Shown: in pieces, positions 1-7,551 of the stretch
Layout of the letters: each line of letters opens with the position of its first letter
Position numbering within the stretch: position 1 is the first letter of the stretch
Assembly: GCF_034427655.1 (NCBI RefSeq)
Contig: NZ_JAXOFX010000019.1
Location: 18,475 to 82,474, forward strand
Direction of reading: 5' to 3'
Length of the DNA stretch: 64,000 bases
Source: Robertmurraya_A mangrovi
GTDB taxonomy: Bacteria; Bacillota; Bacilli; Bacillales; Cytobacillaceae
Made by a program: the position numbers and the translations under genes
Notes under the pieces: generated by a model
The model's database searches: none
Told to the model about the DNA's origin: nothing
The model's input: the letters and a program-made list of their open reading frames with translations, nothing else

Positions 1-233
1 ACTTGCTCCTCTGTCTGTTGTACAACTTCATCCTTACCTACTCGATAATCAGCCAGTAAATCTCTCGCTATGACATACGGATCTCCTAATTCAGCCGTTA
101 ACTCTTCCACACTTTTCCCATTGGCTAAACCTATTTGAAAGTGTTCCTCATAATCGTATAGCATTTCCCGTCGATCACTTTCTGGAACTTTACTTAACAG
201 TGTCTCAAGTCTTTTTAAAAATTCATTATTCAT
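1..233 (-). CDS. DUF1700 (HAAS-domain) membrane protein, N-terminal part only
   Basis: Reading the minus strand from the ATG at 231-233 gives a protein starting MNNEFLKRLETLLSKVPES and continuing through a D-Y-E-E-H-F motif to the window edge, 77 codons with no stop. This is the N-terminal helical HAAS region of DUF1700 proteins, which normally continue into several membrane helices. Such genes typically sit directly behind a PadR-family repressor gene, and here the start overlaps the end of the upstream padR-like gene by 8 bases, so the two are translationally coupled. The C-terminal part, including any membrane segments, lies outside the window. The family is thought to act with its PadR partner in envelope or membrane homeostasis, but the exact role is unknown. 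Confidence 0.8.
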   Translation of the reverse strand, partial: MNNEFLKRLETLLSKVPESDRREMLYDYEEHFQIGLANGKSVEELTAELGDPYVIARDLLADYRVGKDEVVQQTEEQ

Positions 234-558
234 GATGAAGTCCCTCCTCAATAAATTGATTTACTGCATTAGAGAATTGCTTCCAATCATCTACTAAATC
301 TTTCATATATTCGTTGCCTTTATCTGTAATTGAATAATATTTTCTAGGAGGTCCTTCAGTAGATTCTGCTAAATAAGTTGTAAAGTAATCCTCTTTTGTT
401 AACCTTCTTAATAACGGATAAAGTGTTCCTTCAGCCACCTCAATCTTATTCGAGATATTTTGAGCTAATTCATATCCATACTGATCTTTTTTTGAAATCA
501 GAATTAACACACACAACTCGAGAACACCTTTTTTAAATTGCACATTCAAGGAATACAC
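226..558 (-). CDS. PadR-family transcriptional regulator
   Basis: A 110-residue winged-helix protein. The N-terminal part (FKKGVLELCVLILISKKDQY then GYELAQNI) and the central EGTLYPLLRRL stretch are the diagnostic PadR signature, where the second motif is the DNA recognition helix and wing entry. The region after PPRKYYSITDKG is the short C-terminal dimerisation helix, so this is the short PadR-s2 type. The gene heads an operon with the DUF1700 gene, overlapping its start by 8 bases. The regulator probably represses its own operon, and a palindrome sits over the predicted -10 box upstream. The inducing signal cannot be read from the sequence. Confidence 0.9.
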   Translation of the reverse strand: MYSLNVQFKKGVLELCVLILISKKDQYGYELAQNISNKIEVAEGTLYPLLRRLTKEDYFTTYLAESTEGPPRKYYSITDKGNEYMKDLVDDWKQFSNAVNQFIEEGLHHE

Positions 559-630
559 ATCCTCTACTCTGTTTTAATCACTATTAGATATTAATCAATA
601 GCCACTAATACTTAGTAATATTTTCCACAG

Positions 631-664
631 CTACTATAATAATATACAGTAGTGAACATTGCAA
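631..664 (-). promoter_or_regulatory. Predicted promoter with overlapping palindrome for the padR-DUF1700 operon
   Basis: On the minus strand a -35-like TTGCAA (659-664) is followed after exactly 17 bases by TATTAT (636-641, five of six matches to TATAAT). An imperfect palindrome, CTACTATA with TACAGTAG as arms (631-652), covers the -10 box. This is the usual arrangement of an autorepressed PadR operon; the role as operator is inferred. Confidence 0.5.
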
Positions 665-715
665 GGTAGTAGATAATAAATTTTGGTAATTTTATTATTT
701 ATTGCCAAAAAAAGA

Positions 716-737
716 GCCAGACCGTATCCGGCCTGAC
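716..737 (-). terminator. Rho-independent terminator of the secreted glycosidase-like gene
   Basis: A GC-rich hairpin with arms GCCAGACCG and CGGCCTGAC lies 3 bases beyond the stop codon at 740 and is followed, in the minus direction, by a run of seven T residues. Confidence 0.85.
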
Positions 738-739
738 GT

Positions 740-1630
740 TTACTGCTTCATTGCCATCCAACTATCTACATAGTGAATCGCAAACGATACATTTCTAACT
801 TTAGAGTAAGCTGATTGAACAAGCTGTAACTGATTAAACATATATGCTTGCCCCTCTTCATAAAAGCTCACATATTGAGCTTCATAGGATTGTCCTGTTT
901 CAACTCCGATGATGATAGCTTTTCCTAGTTTATTTGCTAGGTTCACTTCGTTTTTTACTAACTCAATAATTCCATTTGGACCTACTGCTTGATCTCTATA
1001 GGCCATAATTGAGATATAATGAACATTTCGAATGACCCAGCTCGCTAAGTCCCCTTTGCCGTAAGAATTATTGTACATTTTTTCATCAAACCAAAAGGGG
1101 ATATCTGCTCCAAGAGGTAATTTTAATTGCCCCGAATAGACCTTGGCATTAGAAAGCATTTTTTGATAAGCCAGTACTGAGTTATCATAATCCGAGTTCC
1201 AACTAGAATGTAAATATGGTTCAACATCAAGATGAACACCGGAAAAACGTTCTTGTGGTAAAGCTTGTCTTTGATAAGCACGAAGCCAGTCAAACATGCT
1301 TTTTAAATGTTGTCCACCATTTGGTGAGACCCAATCAGGTGCCCCATCTAATGCATGAACTTTTATATATTTTCTAGAAGCTTTGCTTATAAACTGTTTA
1401 TAGGCGGATACGGGAATTTGTGAGTTGACTTGTAGGTATACTTGTTTCACATTTTGCTTTTCTAAAAAGCTAAGTATTTCATCACCTTTAGTCTGGATTT
1501 TAGCTGTATCCCATAGCCATGTTGAGAGTGGTGCCCTAACGTTTGCTTCTGCTTTTGAAGGTATGGTTGATAGCATTAATCCAAGTCCTAATAAGAAAAT
1601 GAGGCTAAGTTTGTTGATTCTACTGTTCAT
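740..1630 (-). CDS. Secreted TIM-barrel glycoside-hydrolase-like protein under c-di-GMP riboswitch control
   Basis: A protein of 296 residues when started at the ATG at 1628-1630, which has a GGAGGAG ribosome binding site. A longer frame begins at 1693, but its extra 21 residues are encoded by the riboswitch, so it is rejected. Residues 1-28 are a signal peptide (basic MNSRINK, hydrophobic core, cleavage near SKAEA). The mature part has beta/alpha-barrel features such as WLWDTA near the start, VYLQVNSQI, GVHLDVEPYL in the middle and YISIMAYRDQA late; the acidic DVEP and AYRD motifs resemble catalytic strand ends in GH-like families. No exact family was recognised. Control by c-di-GMP suggests a role in biofilm matrix or surface polysaccharide turnover; this is inference. 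Confidence 0.75.
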   Translation of the reverse strand: MNSRINKLSLIFLLGLGLMLSTIPSKAEANVRAPLSTWLWDTAKIQTKGDEILSFLEKQNVKQVYLQVNSQIPVSAYKQFISKASRKYIKVHALDGAPDWVSPNGGQHLKSMFDWLRAYQRQALPQERFSGVHLDVEPYLHSSWNSDYDNSVLAYQKMLSNAKVYSGQLKLPLGADIPFWFDEKMYNNSYGKGDLASWVIRNVHYISIMAYRDQAVGPNGIIELVKNEVNLANKLGKAIIIGVETGQSYEAQYVSFYEEGQAYMFNQLQLVQSAYSKVRNVSFAIHYVDSWMAMKQ

Positions 1631-1664
1631 GTTGTCTACTCCTCCATTGATGCCAAGACATCCT

Positions 1665-1762
1665 TTGAAGGAGTCCGGCAGCTTGGCAACCATGCAAGCA
1701 ACATTGCTCGTTTAGGCCCATAGCTTTGCGTCCTTGCTTTTCAACAAGTTTGCCTTTTTCGG
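1665..1762 (-). ncRNA. Cyclic di-GMP-I (GEMM-I) riboswitch
   Basis: On the minus strand the hallmarks of the c-di-GMP-I aptamer appear in order: GGCAAAC, a hairpin of six pairs capped by a GAAA tetraloop (arms CTTGTT and AGCAAG), then GGACGCAAAGC followed by ATGGGCCTAAA, a second hairpin (AGCAA with TTGCT), and the closing GGTTGCCAAGCTGCCGG. The tetraloop and the receptor-side sequence fit the known fold. The aptamer ends about 30 bases before the start codon of the secreted protein at 1630. No T-run terminator follows; instead ACTCCTTC just after the aptamer (minus strand) can pair fully with the ribosome binding site GGAGGAGT, with one G-U pair, so control is probably at translation. Confidence 0.9.
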
Positions 1763-1918
1763 TTATTTTTTCTAATTATAGCTGATTATGGACCTATTTA
1801 ACATGGACAAAACGTGAATTTGGATATCCATTATATGGGTTAAAAGTAAGTTATTAGGGCGAAATTGATAAGTAAAAAGTTACCAACCTTTCTATTTCTA
1901 AAAGACTTAATTATGTTG

Positions 1919-2052
1919 CCCGTTCCTTTCCGCTCCAGGCACTTGCTTTCCGCAGGGAGAGATGGGAGCCTCCTCGGCGTTACCGCCTGTGGGGTCTCCC
2001 ATTCTCTCTATTTCCTGCTGGAGTCAAGTGCCTTCCGCTACAATCAACTCAG
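1919..2052. repeat. Intergenic inverted-repeat element, copy 1
   Basis: A roughly 130-base imperfect palindrome with outer arms around CCAGGCACTTGCTTTCCGC and its near complement near GGAGTCAAGTGCCTTCCGC, and inner arms GGGAGAGATGGGAGCC and GGTCTCCCATTCTCTC. It is more GC-rich than its surroundings and has a second copy at about 41874-42062. From general knowledge, elements of this type are common between genes in Bacillaceae; no function is known to me. Frames crossing it are not genes. Confidence 0.75.
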
Positions 2053-2123
2053 GTGTTCTAATGTAGTTAAGATTAAAATCTTAAGAAAATGGCCCTAAAA
2101 ATATAACCATATAGTAAATAAAA

Positions 2124-2147
2124 TATCCCCTCCAATTATGAGGGGAT
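2124..2147 (-). terminator. Terminator after the small protein gene
   Basis: The hairpin ATCCCCTC / GAGGGGAT with a 7-base loop lies just downstream of the 45-residue gene and is followed by ATATTTTATTT on the minus strand. Confidence 0.65.
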
Positions 2148-2160
2148 AAAAATAACGATC

Positions 2161-2298
2161 CTATTTCCCTACTGGTTTGTTAGGGATGATTTCATCTTTT
2201 TCTGTTGTTGAGAATTCAACTAGTTCTGAGCTAGTTTTTCCTCGTTTTTTGTTATTGTTCCTTTGTGCGTTAGCATTTCCAAGTTTGGTTCTTCCCAT
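2161..2298 (-). CDS. Small basic hydrophilic protein, possibly spore-associated
   Basis: A 45-residue frame starting MGRTKLGNANAQRNNNKKRG and ending IIPNKPVGK. The ATG at 2296-2298 has a good ribosome binding site (AAAAAGGAGACGAGGT) and a terminator follows the stop. The protein is rich in Asn, Lys and Arg, has no hydrophobic segment, and its size and opening resemble the minor small acid-soluble spore proteins of Bacillus, but it could not be assigned to a named family. It is an isolated transcription unit between the repeat element and the amidase gene. The coding call rests on the start signal, in-frame composition and terminator. Confidence 0.6.
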   Translation of the reverse strand: MGRTKLGNANAQRNNNKKRGKTSSELVEFSTTEKDEIIPNKPVGK

Positions 2299-2386
2299 GT
2301 ACCTCGTCTCCTTTTTGGATACTTCAATGGTAGTATGGGTTACCGAGAATCGCCTTATACAATATTGCTATAGACCAGATTTTAAC

Positions 2387-3853
2387 TTATAACTCAGGTG
2401 GTTTACGGTGGTTGGTCCCTTGTTCAAATGCATATCCTAGCTCGATTAACTTTCCTTCACTAAAAGCATGGCTAGTAAAAGTAATTCCCACTGGCTCTCC
2501 TTCTTCTGTATAACCAGCTGGGACGGTGATGGATGGATATCCAGCTTTTGCTGGGATACCAGCACCAAAGTTATTAGGGAACAAAATTGCATCCAACTGG
2601 TGTTCTGCTAATACAAAATCAATTCCTTGTTCAGTGGAATGGTATATATCTTGTTCTAAAGCCTGAAGATATTTTTCCTCTGTCAAGGTTCCAGATGTAG
2701 CTTCCGCTTCTTCTAATATTTTTTGGCCATACTTTAAAGTTCGCTCACTGTTTTGATTATTAAAGTCAATGACATCTTTAAGCGTGCGTACACGGACGTA
2801 CGACGGAAGGCCCTTAAGGTATGCATTAAGATCAGACTTGAATTCATACCCAAGTACATCATAGCTCCACTCATATTTGGTGGAAGGAATCACTATATTT
2901 TCAATAACGTCAGCACCAAGTTCTTTAAGCTTCTCAATGGCTTGCTCCAACACTACCTTCTGTCCATCTTTTAAGTAGTCAAAATACGTTTCTCTTGCTA
3001 TTCCTACACGTGCCCCTTTTAATCCTTCAGGGTTTAAAAACTGAGTAAAGTCTACATTGACTAATTTCGCATTCGTTAATGTAATCGGATCTCTATCGTC
3101 ATGAGCCGTTAAGACATTCAGTAAGTAAGCTGCATCTTTTACCGTTCTTGTCATTGGTCCAGCCGTGTCTTGGCTATGAGCAATAGGAATGATCCCTCTT
3201 CTGCTTACTAAACCGACTGTCGGTTTAATTCCGACTAAGGAATTTTGACTTGCAGGACTTAAAATCGAACCTGAAGTTTCCGTACCTACTGCAACGGTAG
3301 CGAGGTTTGCCGCAATCGACGCACCGGAACCTGCACTTGACCCACCTACATCAAATTTCCCTTGTCCATACGGGTTTAAGACTTGTCCGCCCCTAGAGCT
3401 ATAACCGCTAGGCATTCCTTCAGTCATAAAATTAGCCCATTCTGTCATATTCGTTTTCCCTAGAATAATGGCCCCTGCCTCGCGAAGTAAGCTAGCAACA
3501 TGCGAATCTTCAAGGGCATAAGAGTTCTCAAGAGCAAGAGAACCTGCACTAGTATGCATGTGATCAGCTGTATCTATGTTATCTTTTACTAGCACCGGTA
3601 TTCCGTGAAGAGGGCCTCTTGGACCTTTTGTTTTTCTTTCTGCATCAAGAGCTGCTGCAATGTGTAGTGCTTCTGGATTTACTTCTAAGATAGAATTAAT
3701 TTTGTCTTTATCATACTGGCCAATTCGATATAGATACATTAACACTAGATCTTTTGATGATATTTCACCATTAGCTAGTTTCTCTTGAATTTCATCTATT
3801 GTTGCTTCAACTAGCCATTCATCATGTAATTTCTTTAGGCGTGAGTTTTCCAT
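2387..3853 (-). CDS. Amidase-signature family hydrolase
   Basis: A 488-residue amidase-signature enzyme. The Ser-cisSer-Lys machinery is visible: the lysine in VLVKDNIDT, the serine-rich GGSSAGSGASIA, and the nucleophile region GTETSGSILSPAS. C-terminal sequence KAGYPSITVPAGY is also typical. It resembles stand-alone amidases (peptide amidase or AmiE-like) rather than GatA, since no gatB or gatC is adjacent. Substrate cannot be read. The start at 3853 is chosen over one 7 codons upstream because GAAGGGGA precedes it at a suitable distance. There is no signal peptide, so the enzyme is probably cytoplasmic. It is a single-gene unit. Confidence 0.85.
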   Translation of the reverse strand: MENSRLKKLHDEWLVEATIDEIQEKLANGEISSKDLVLMYLYRIGQYDKDKINSILEVNPEALHIAAALDAERKTKGPRGPLHGIPVLVKDNIDTADHMHTSAGSLALENSYALEDSHVASLLREAGAIILGKTNMTEWANFMTEGMPSGYSSRGGQVLNPYGQGKFDVGGSSAGSGASIAANLATVAVGTETSGSILSPASQNSLVGIKPTVGLVSRRGIIPIAHSQDTAGPMTRTVKDAAYLLNVLTAHDDRDPITLTNAKLVNVDFTQFLNPEGLKGARVGIARETYFDYLKDGQKVVLEQAIEKLKELGADVIENIVIPSTKYEWSYDVLGYEFKSDLNAYLKGLPSYVRVRTLKDVIDFNNQNSERTLKYGQKILEEAEATSGTLTEEKYLQALEQDIYHSTEQGIDFVLAEHQLDAILFPNNFGAGIPAKAGYPSITVPAGYTEEGEPVGITFTSHAFSEGKLIELGYAFEQGTNHRKPPEL

Positions 3854-3952
3854 AGTAAAAGTGTTCCCCTTCATCTTGTGATGCTTTATTTATAAAATAT
3901 TCTAGCAATTCCGTCAAATAAAAAATACTGGATACCTACTCAAAGCTAGAAA

Positions 3953-3977
3953 AGGACATCCTTATTATATGGATGCC
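3953..3977 (-). terminator. Terminator after the PfkB kinase gene
   Basis: A hairpin with arms AGGACATCC and GGATGCCCT lies 15 bases past the stop of the kinase gene, followed by TTTTCTAG on the minus strand. Confidence 0.6.
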
Positions 3978-3991
3978 CTCTAATATACTTA

Positions 3992-4939
3992 TTAACGGGA
4001 TAAGATGGTTCTCACTTCTTCAAGTGTTGGAAGAGCTGTCATAGCACCTTTCGTTGAAGCAGCTAAAGCCCCTGAAACACTGGCAAAGCGACCTAGCTCT
4101 TTCATTTCCTCTAGACTCCAATCCTCTAAACCTTTTTCTCGCTCATGAAGACAATAAAGCATCCCAGAAACAAATGCGTCTCCCGCACCCGTTGTGTCCA
4201 CAGCCTCCACCTTCATAGCGGAAACCTCCACTTTACCCGCTTGCGTTACTAGAACACTTCCCTCTGCCCCTAAGGTAATGGCAATAAAGGGAATATGATA
4301 AGGAGCCAGCTTTTCAATTCCCTTGTCAATTTCTTTCTCACCTGTTAAAAATTCTAGCTCTTCTTCAGAAATCTTTAAAATATCTGCCTCAGATAGAAGC
4401 TCCATAATACTCTCTTTGGCCTGTTCTTCACTTTCCCATAATCCCAATCTCAGGTTCGGGTCATATGAAATGAGCACACCGTTCTTCTTGGCAAGTTCTA
4501 TAGCTTTTAGCGTAGCGGACTTAGATGGTTCATGAATGAGCGAAATGGAACCAAAATGCAGAATTCGAGCAGAGTTGAAATCACTTTCTTTTATATCACC
4601 CGTGGATAAAAAGGTATCTGCACTTGGGTTAATGTAAAAGTCAAAGCTTCTTTCCCCGCCTTCACCAAGGGTAACGAATACAACTCCTGTTCTAGCTTCC
4701 TCACTCATGGCCATTGTCGTTGTATTTACTCCATAACCTTCTAACGTTTCTTTTAAAAATTTGCCGAGAATATCTTGTCCAACTTTCCCTAAAAATGCTG
4801 AAGGCAGTCCTAGTCTGGCCACTCCTACTGAAACATTCGCAGGTGCTCCTCCAGGACTTTTTTGATAGACAAGGTTTGTTTCATCCATTGGGATAAAATC
4901 AATTAATGCCTCTCCTAGACTAATTACTCCACTTTTCAT
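3992..4939 (-). CDS. PfkB-family carbohydrate kinase, fructokinase-like
   Basis: A 315-residue ribokinase-fold sugar kinase. The N-terminal GGAPANVSVGVARLG (about residues 30-44) is PfkB signature 1, and DTTGAGDAF (248-256) is signature 2 with Asp254 as the catalytic base and the glycines forming the anion hole. SISLIHEP and YDPNLR are further family motifs. The length is standard. Similarity is to fructokinase-like enzymes of the B. subtilis YdjE type, which phosphorylate a hexose at the terminal hydroxyl with ATP; the exact sugar is uncertain. The gene is a single unit, with no sugar transporter beside it. Confidence 0.85.
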   Translation of the reverse strand: MKSGVISLGEALIDFIPMDETNLVYQKSPGGAPANVSVGVARLGLPSAFLGKVGQDILGKFLKETLEGYGVNTTTMAMSEEARTGVVFVTLGEGGERSFDFYINPSADTFLSTGDIKESDFNSARILHFGSISLIHEPSKSATLKAIELAKKNGVLISYDPNLRLGLWESEEQAKESIMELLSEADILKISEEELEFLTGEKEIDKGIEKLAPYHIPFIAITLGAEGSVLVTQAGKVEVSAMKVEAVDTTGAGDAFVSGMLYCLHEREKGLEDWSLEEMKELGRFASVSGALAASTKGAMTALPTLEEVRTILSR

Positions 4940-5080
4940 ATTGATTCACCTCGAATTTTTTTCTAACAGGCAGACTGTAAAAATTTATGTACATTAAACG
5001 GAACTAATAGCAAATAGACCCCAGGAAAAGAGACCCCCAAGGTCCATTGAGCACGTATTTCATTATTTATCAAACATGAT

Positions 5081-6217
5081 TTAAGCTTGGCTATCCTCTA
5101 TTTGACCTTTATAAAACCTCTTCTTCTGAGGTTCCACATTTATCTCACGGCAGTACTTCTTTAGTTCTCTTTCTTCACGCTCAGTCACTAATGAAATAAC
5201 AGTTCCCTCTGCACCAAAACGGCCTGTTCTTCCTGAGCGATGAACGTACTGAGAAAGGTCCTTTGGAAAATCATAATGGACAACATGTGTAACACCTTTA
5301 ATATCTAACCCTCTAGCTGCAACGTCTGTTGCTAGGAGCATATTTGTCTTTCCTGTTCTAAAGTCTTTAAGTGCATTTTTTCTTTTATCTTTATTTAAAT
5401 CACTATGAAGAAGCGATGCATGAATGTCACTAAAGGCAAGCTTTTCATGAGTAACAGTTAAGCTCCCAATATCTTTAATAAACACTAATGCCTTGACTCC
5501 CTCAAGACGGGAAATCTTCTCTAGTAATTTAATTTTTTCTCTTTGCTCAGCAGGAAAATAAATATGACCCACAGCTGCTGATTGTATGGTTTCATCCTTC
5601 TCAATTTTAATCACTTCGGCATCAGATGTTAGTTCTCTTGCTATTTTTACAGCATGGTCTGTCAAAGTGGCTGAGAATAAAACTACTTGCCTGTCAGCAA
5701 GGGATGACTTTATAATCTCTTTAATAGTTGGCAAGTGCTCCGGAGTTAATAACTGGTCTCCTTCATCCAACACAATTGTTTTTACTTCGTGCATTTTAAT
5801 CTTCTTTTGCTTTATCAGTTCTAGCGTTCTACCAGGAGTCCCGATAATAATCTGAGGACTTTTCTTTAATTTCTCCAGCTGTCTCTTAACATTAGCTCCT
5901 CCGATGAATGAAGCGGCACGGATACCACTTCCCTCTCCCCACTTTTGTACCTCTGATAAAATTTGCATCACTAGTTCTTGTGAGGAAGCTTGGATGACTG
6001 CTTGAACCGTTCTCTTCTCTGGGTCAATTTTATTTAAAATAGGTAATAAATAGGCTAGAGTTTTACCTGTTCCTGTTGGAGATTCAGCAATAACATCTTT
6101 CCCTTTAGAAATGACAGGGATTGCAGCTGCTTGAATCGAAGTAGGCTGCCCGAATCCTTCTTTTTCCCATACCGCTTGTATAAACGGCTTTACTTCATTT
6201 AATATAGCCACACTCAT
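5081..6217 (-). CDS. yfmL: DEAD-box ATP-dependent RNA helicase, YfmL type
   Basis: A 378-residue helicase with both RecA-like domains. Q motif near FGQPTSIQ (22-29), Walker A SPTGTGKT (46-53), motif Ib TPGR (128-131), motif II DEGD (152-155), motif III SAT (183-185), then TDVAARGLDIKGV and HRSGRTGRFG for motifs V and VI. The compact size with no long C-terminal tail matches YfmL of B. subtilis, which is linked to ribosome biogenesis and cold growth. Two departures stand out: motif II is DEGD rather than DEAD, and motif Ia reads ASSQELVMQ without the usual Pro-Thr-Arg. The other motifs are intact, so ATPase activity is expected. It is a single-gene unit. Confidence 0.88.
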   Translation of the reverse strand: MSVAILNEVKPFIQAVWEKEGFGQPTSIQAAAIPVISKGKDVIAESPTGTGKTLAYLLPILNKIDPEKRTVQAVIQASSQELVMQILSEVQKWGEGSGIRAASFIGGANVKRQLEKLKKSPQIIIGTPGRTLELIKQKKIKMHEVKTIVLDEGDQLLTPEHLPTIKEIIKSSLADRQVVLFSATLTDHAVKIARELTSDAEVIKIEKDETIQSAAVGHIYFPAEQREKIKLLEKISRLEGVKALVFIKDIGSLTVTHEKLAFSDIHASLLHSDLNKDKRKNALKDFRTGKTNMLLATDVAARGLDIKGVTHVVHYDFPKDLSQYVHRSGRTGRFGAEGTVISLVTEREERELKKYCREINVEPQKKRFYKGQIEDSQA

Positions 6218-6326
6218 AAAAGTACCACCTTACTTGTCACTCGTATATTTGTTCCGAGACATGATTAAAAACTATTATTGATACTAGCCTATCATACAGC
6301 GGATGTCTACCAAAATCAGAGGAATC

Positions 6327-7547
6327 CTACTCATTCTCTTCTGTTTTAGGCAAATCCGTTAAAAATGATTTCGTTCTTATACCCGACCTTCTTAAGAAGA
6401 TATCAACATCTACTTCTACATCTGCTCTCCTAAACTCTTCATTCCAATCATCTTTCACTTGTTTGTATTTTTTATTATCACTTCTATGAAGAGCCTCTCC
6501 GAATCCATAAATGTCTACACCAAACTCATCTTGAACCTTGATTATTGTATTTCTAATATTTTCAGCCACATACTTCCCTGCATCTCTTTCATACTCTTTA
6601 TACGTTTGTAATTGAGTTAAGTCTTTTCTACACTGCGTCGTCAATAATTCGGTATCAGCATTTACTTGGACCTTTACAACTGGCTGACTTCCACGATATT
6701 CAACATTAATCTTAGAGTGTGTATGTACTACTTTAAGAGCATTATAATTTTCCCCCTCTTCTTCTCCATCATCACAAGGAATACTCAAGGTTGTTTCTTC
6801 GAGTTCTTGTGTCCAGAAATAATTTCTACTCTCCTCTAGGGTAAGAAATCCCTTTAGCTTCTCATTATCAAAAACAGCAATACCCTCCATTTCTACCAGT
6901 GCCTTTGGTTCAAGGTTGGTATTGTTTTCATTAGTTGCCCCTTTATTTACATCTCCCTTTAAGATTACTGACCCCGTTACTGGTGTTCTCCCTTGTGATG
7001 TAATTGCTGAGACAAAATCGGTTAGTCGAATATTTGGATCCCCTCCCCACTCCTTTACGAACGTCTGAATTTGTTTATGAACCTTCATAGAGGGTATTTT
7101 TTGAAGGGGATACGTAATCTTCAAAAAATCACGTGCAGGTTTTCCTCTAGTAATTAGAATATTAAAGTCATTTCGAAATTCTCCACTTCTCTCTAGATAC
7201 TCTAAAAAACCAATAACACCTTGCCTTGCTATCTCTTCACTAATAAATAGTACCCTTGTATGAGAAAAAATTAGTTGCCTTGTTACACCAATATTCATTC
7301 TTTGTAGAATTTCCGCCATCGTATCGCCTTCTAAAGTAAAAGTGATAACCGGAGCACTATCTCCGCCGCCTTGTTTCGAAAAGGGAGGTGCATTCACAAT
7401 CTCAATCGTAACCATATATCTTTTTTCTTCACCTGGGTCAACGGCAAGACCTGATACAATTGAAACATCATTGAGTTCAACACGATCCCAACATCCTGCC
7501 AATATTAATGTCGCCAAAGATATAATCACCAATAGCTTTCTATTCAT
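6327..7547 (-). CDS. Spore germination receptor subunit C (GerAC family lipoprotein)
   Basis: A 406-residue Ger(x)C lipoprotein. A signal peptide ends in the lipobox LILAGC followed by WDRVELND, the hallmark start of mature GerC proteins, so the protein is diacylglyceryl-anchored to the outer face of the spore inner membrane. Family landmarks such as FSHTRVLFISEEIARQG and a long C-terminal alpha/beta domain are present. The ATG at 7545-7547, with GGTGAT upstream, is preferred to an ATG four codons earlier that has no binding site. The gene slightly overlaps or abuts the A-subunit gene and closes the four-gene receptor operon. Confidence 0.93.
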   Translation of the reverse strand: MNRKLLVIISLATLILAGCWDRVELNDVSIVSGLAVDPGEEKRYMVTIEIVNAPPFSKQGGGDSAPVITFTLEGDTMAEILQRMNIGVTRQLIFSHTRVLFISEEIARQGVIGFLEYLERSGEFRNDFNILITRGKPARDFLKITYPLQKIPSMKVHKQIQTFVKEWGGDPNIRLTDFVSAITSQGRTPVTGSVILKGDVNKGATNENNTNLEPKALVEMEGIAVFDNEKLKGFLTLEESRNYFWTQELEETTLSIPCDDGEEEGENYNALKVVHTHSKINVEYRGSQPVVKVQVNADTELLTTQCRKDLTQLQTYKEYERDAGKYVAENIRNTIIKVQDEFGVDIYGFGEALHRSDNKKYKQVKDDWNEEFRRADVEVDVDIFLRRSGIRTKSFLTDLPKTEENE

Positions 7548-7551
7548 TACA

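Noticed and set aside
1631..1693. N-terminal extension of 21 residues on the secreted glycosidase-like protein
   Set aside because: It is read from the end of the c-di-GMP riboswitch; the downstream ATG has the ribosome binding site and starts the signal peptide.
1865..2098. A 77-codon plus-strand frame
   Set aside because: It runs through the palindromic repeat element and lacks a start signal.
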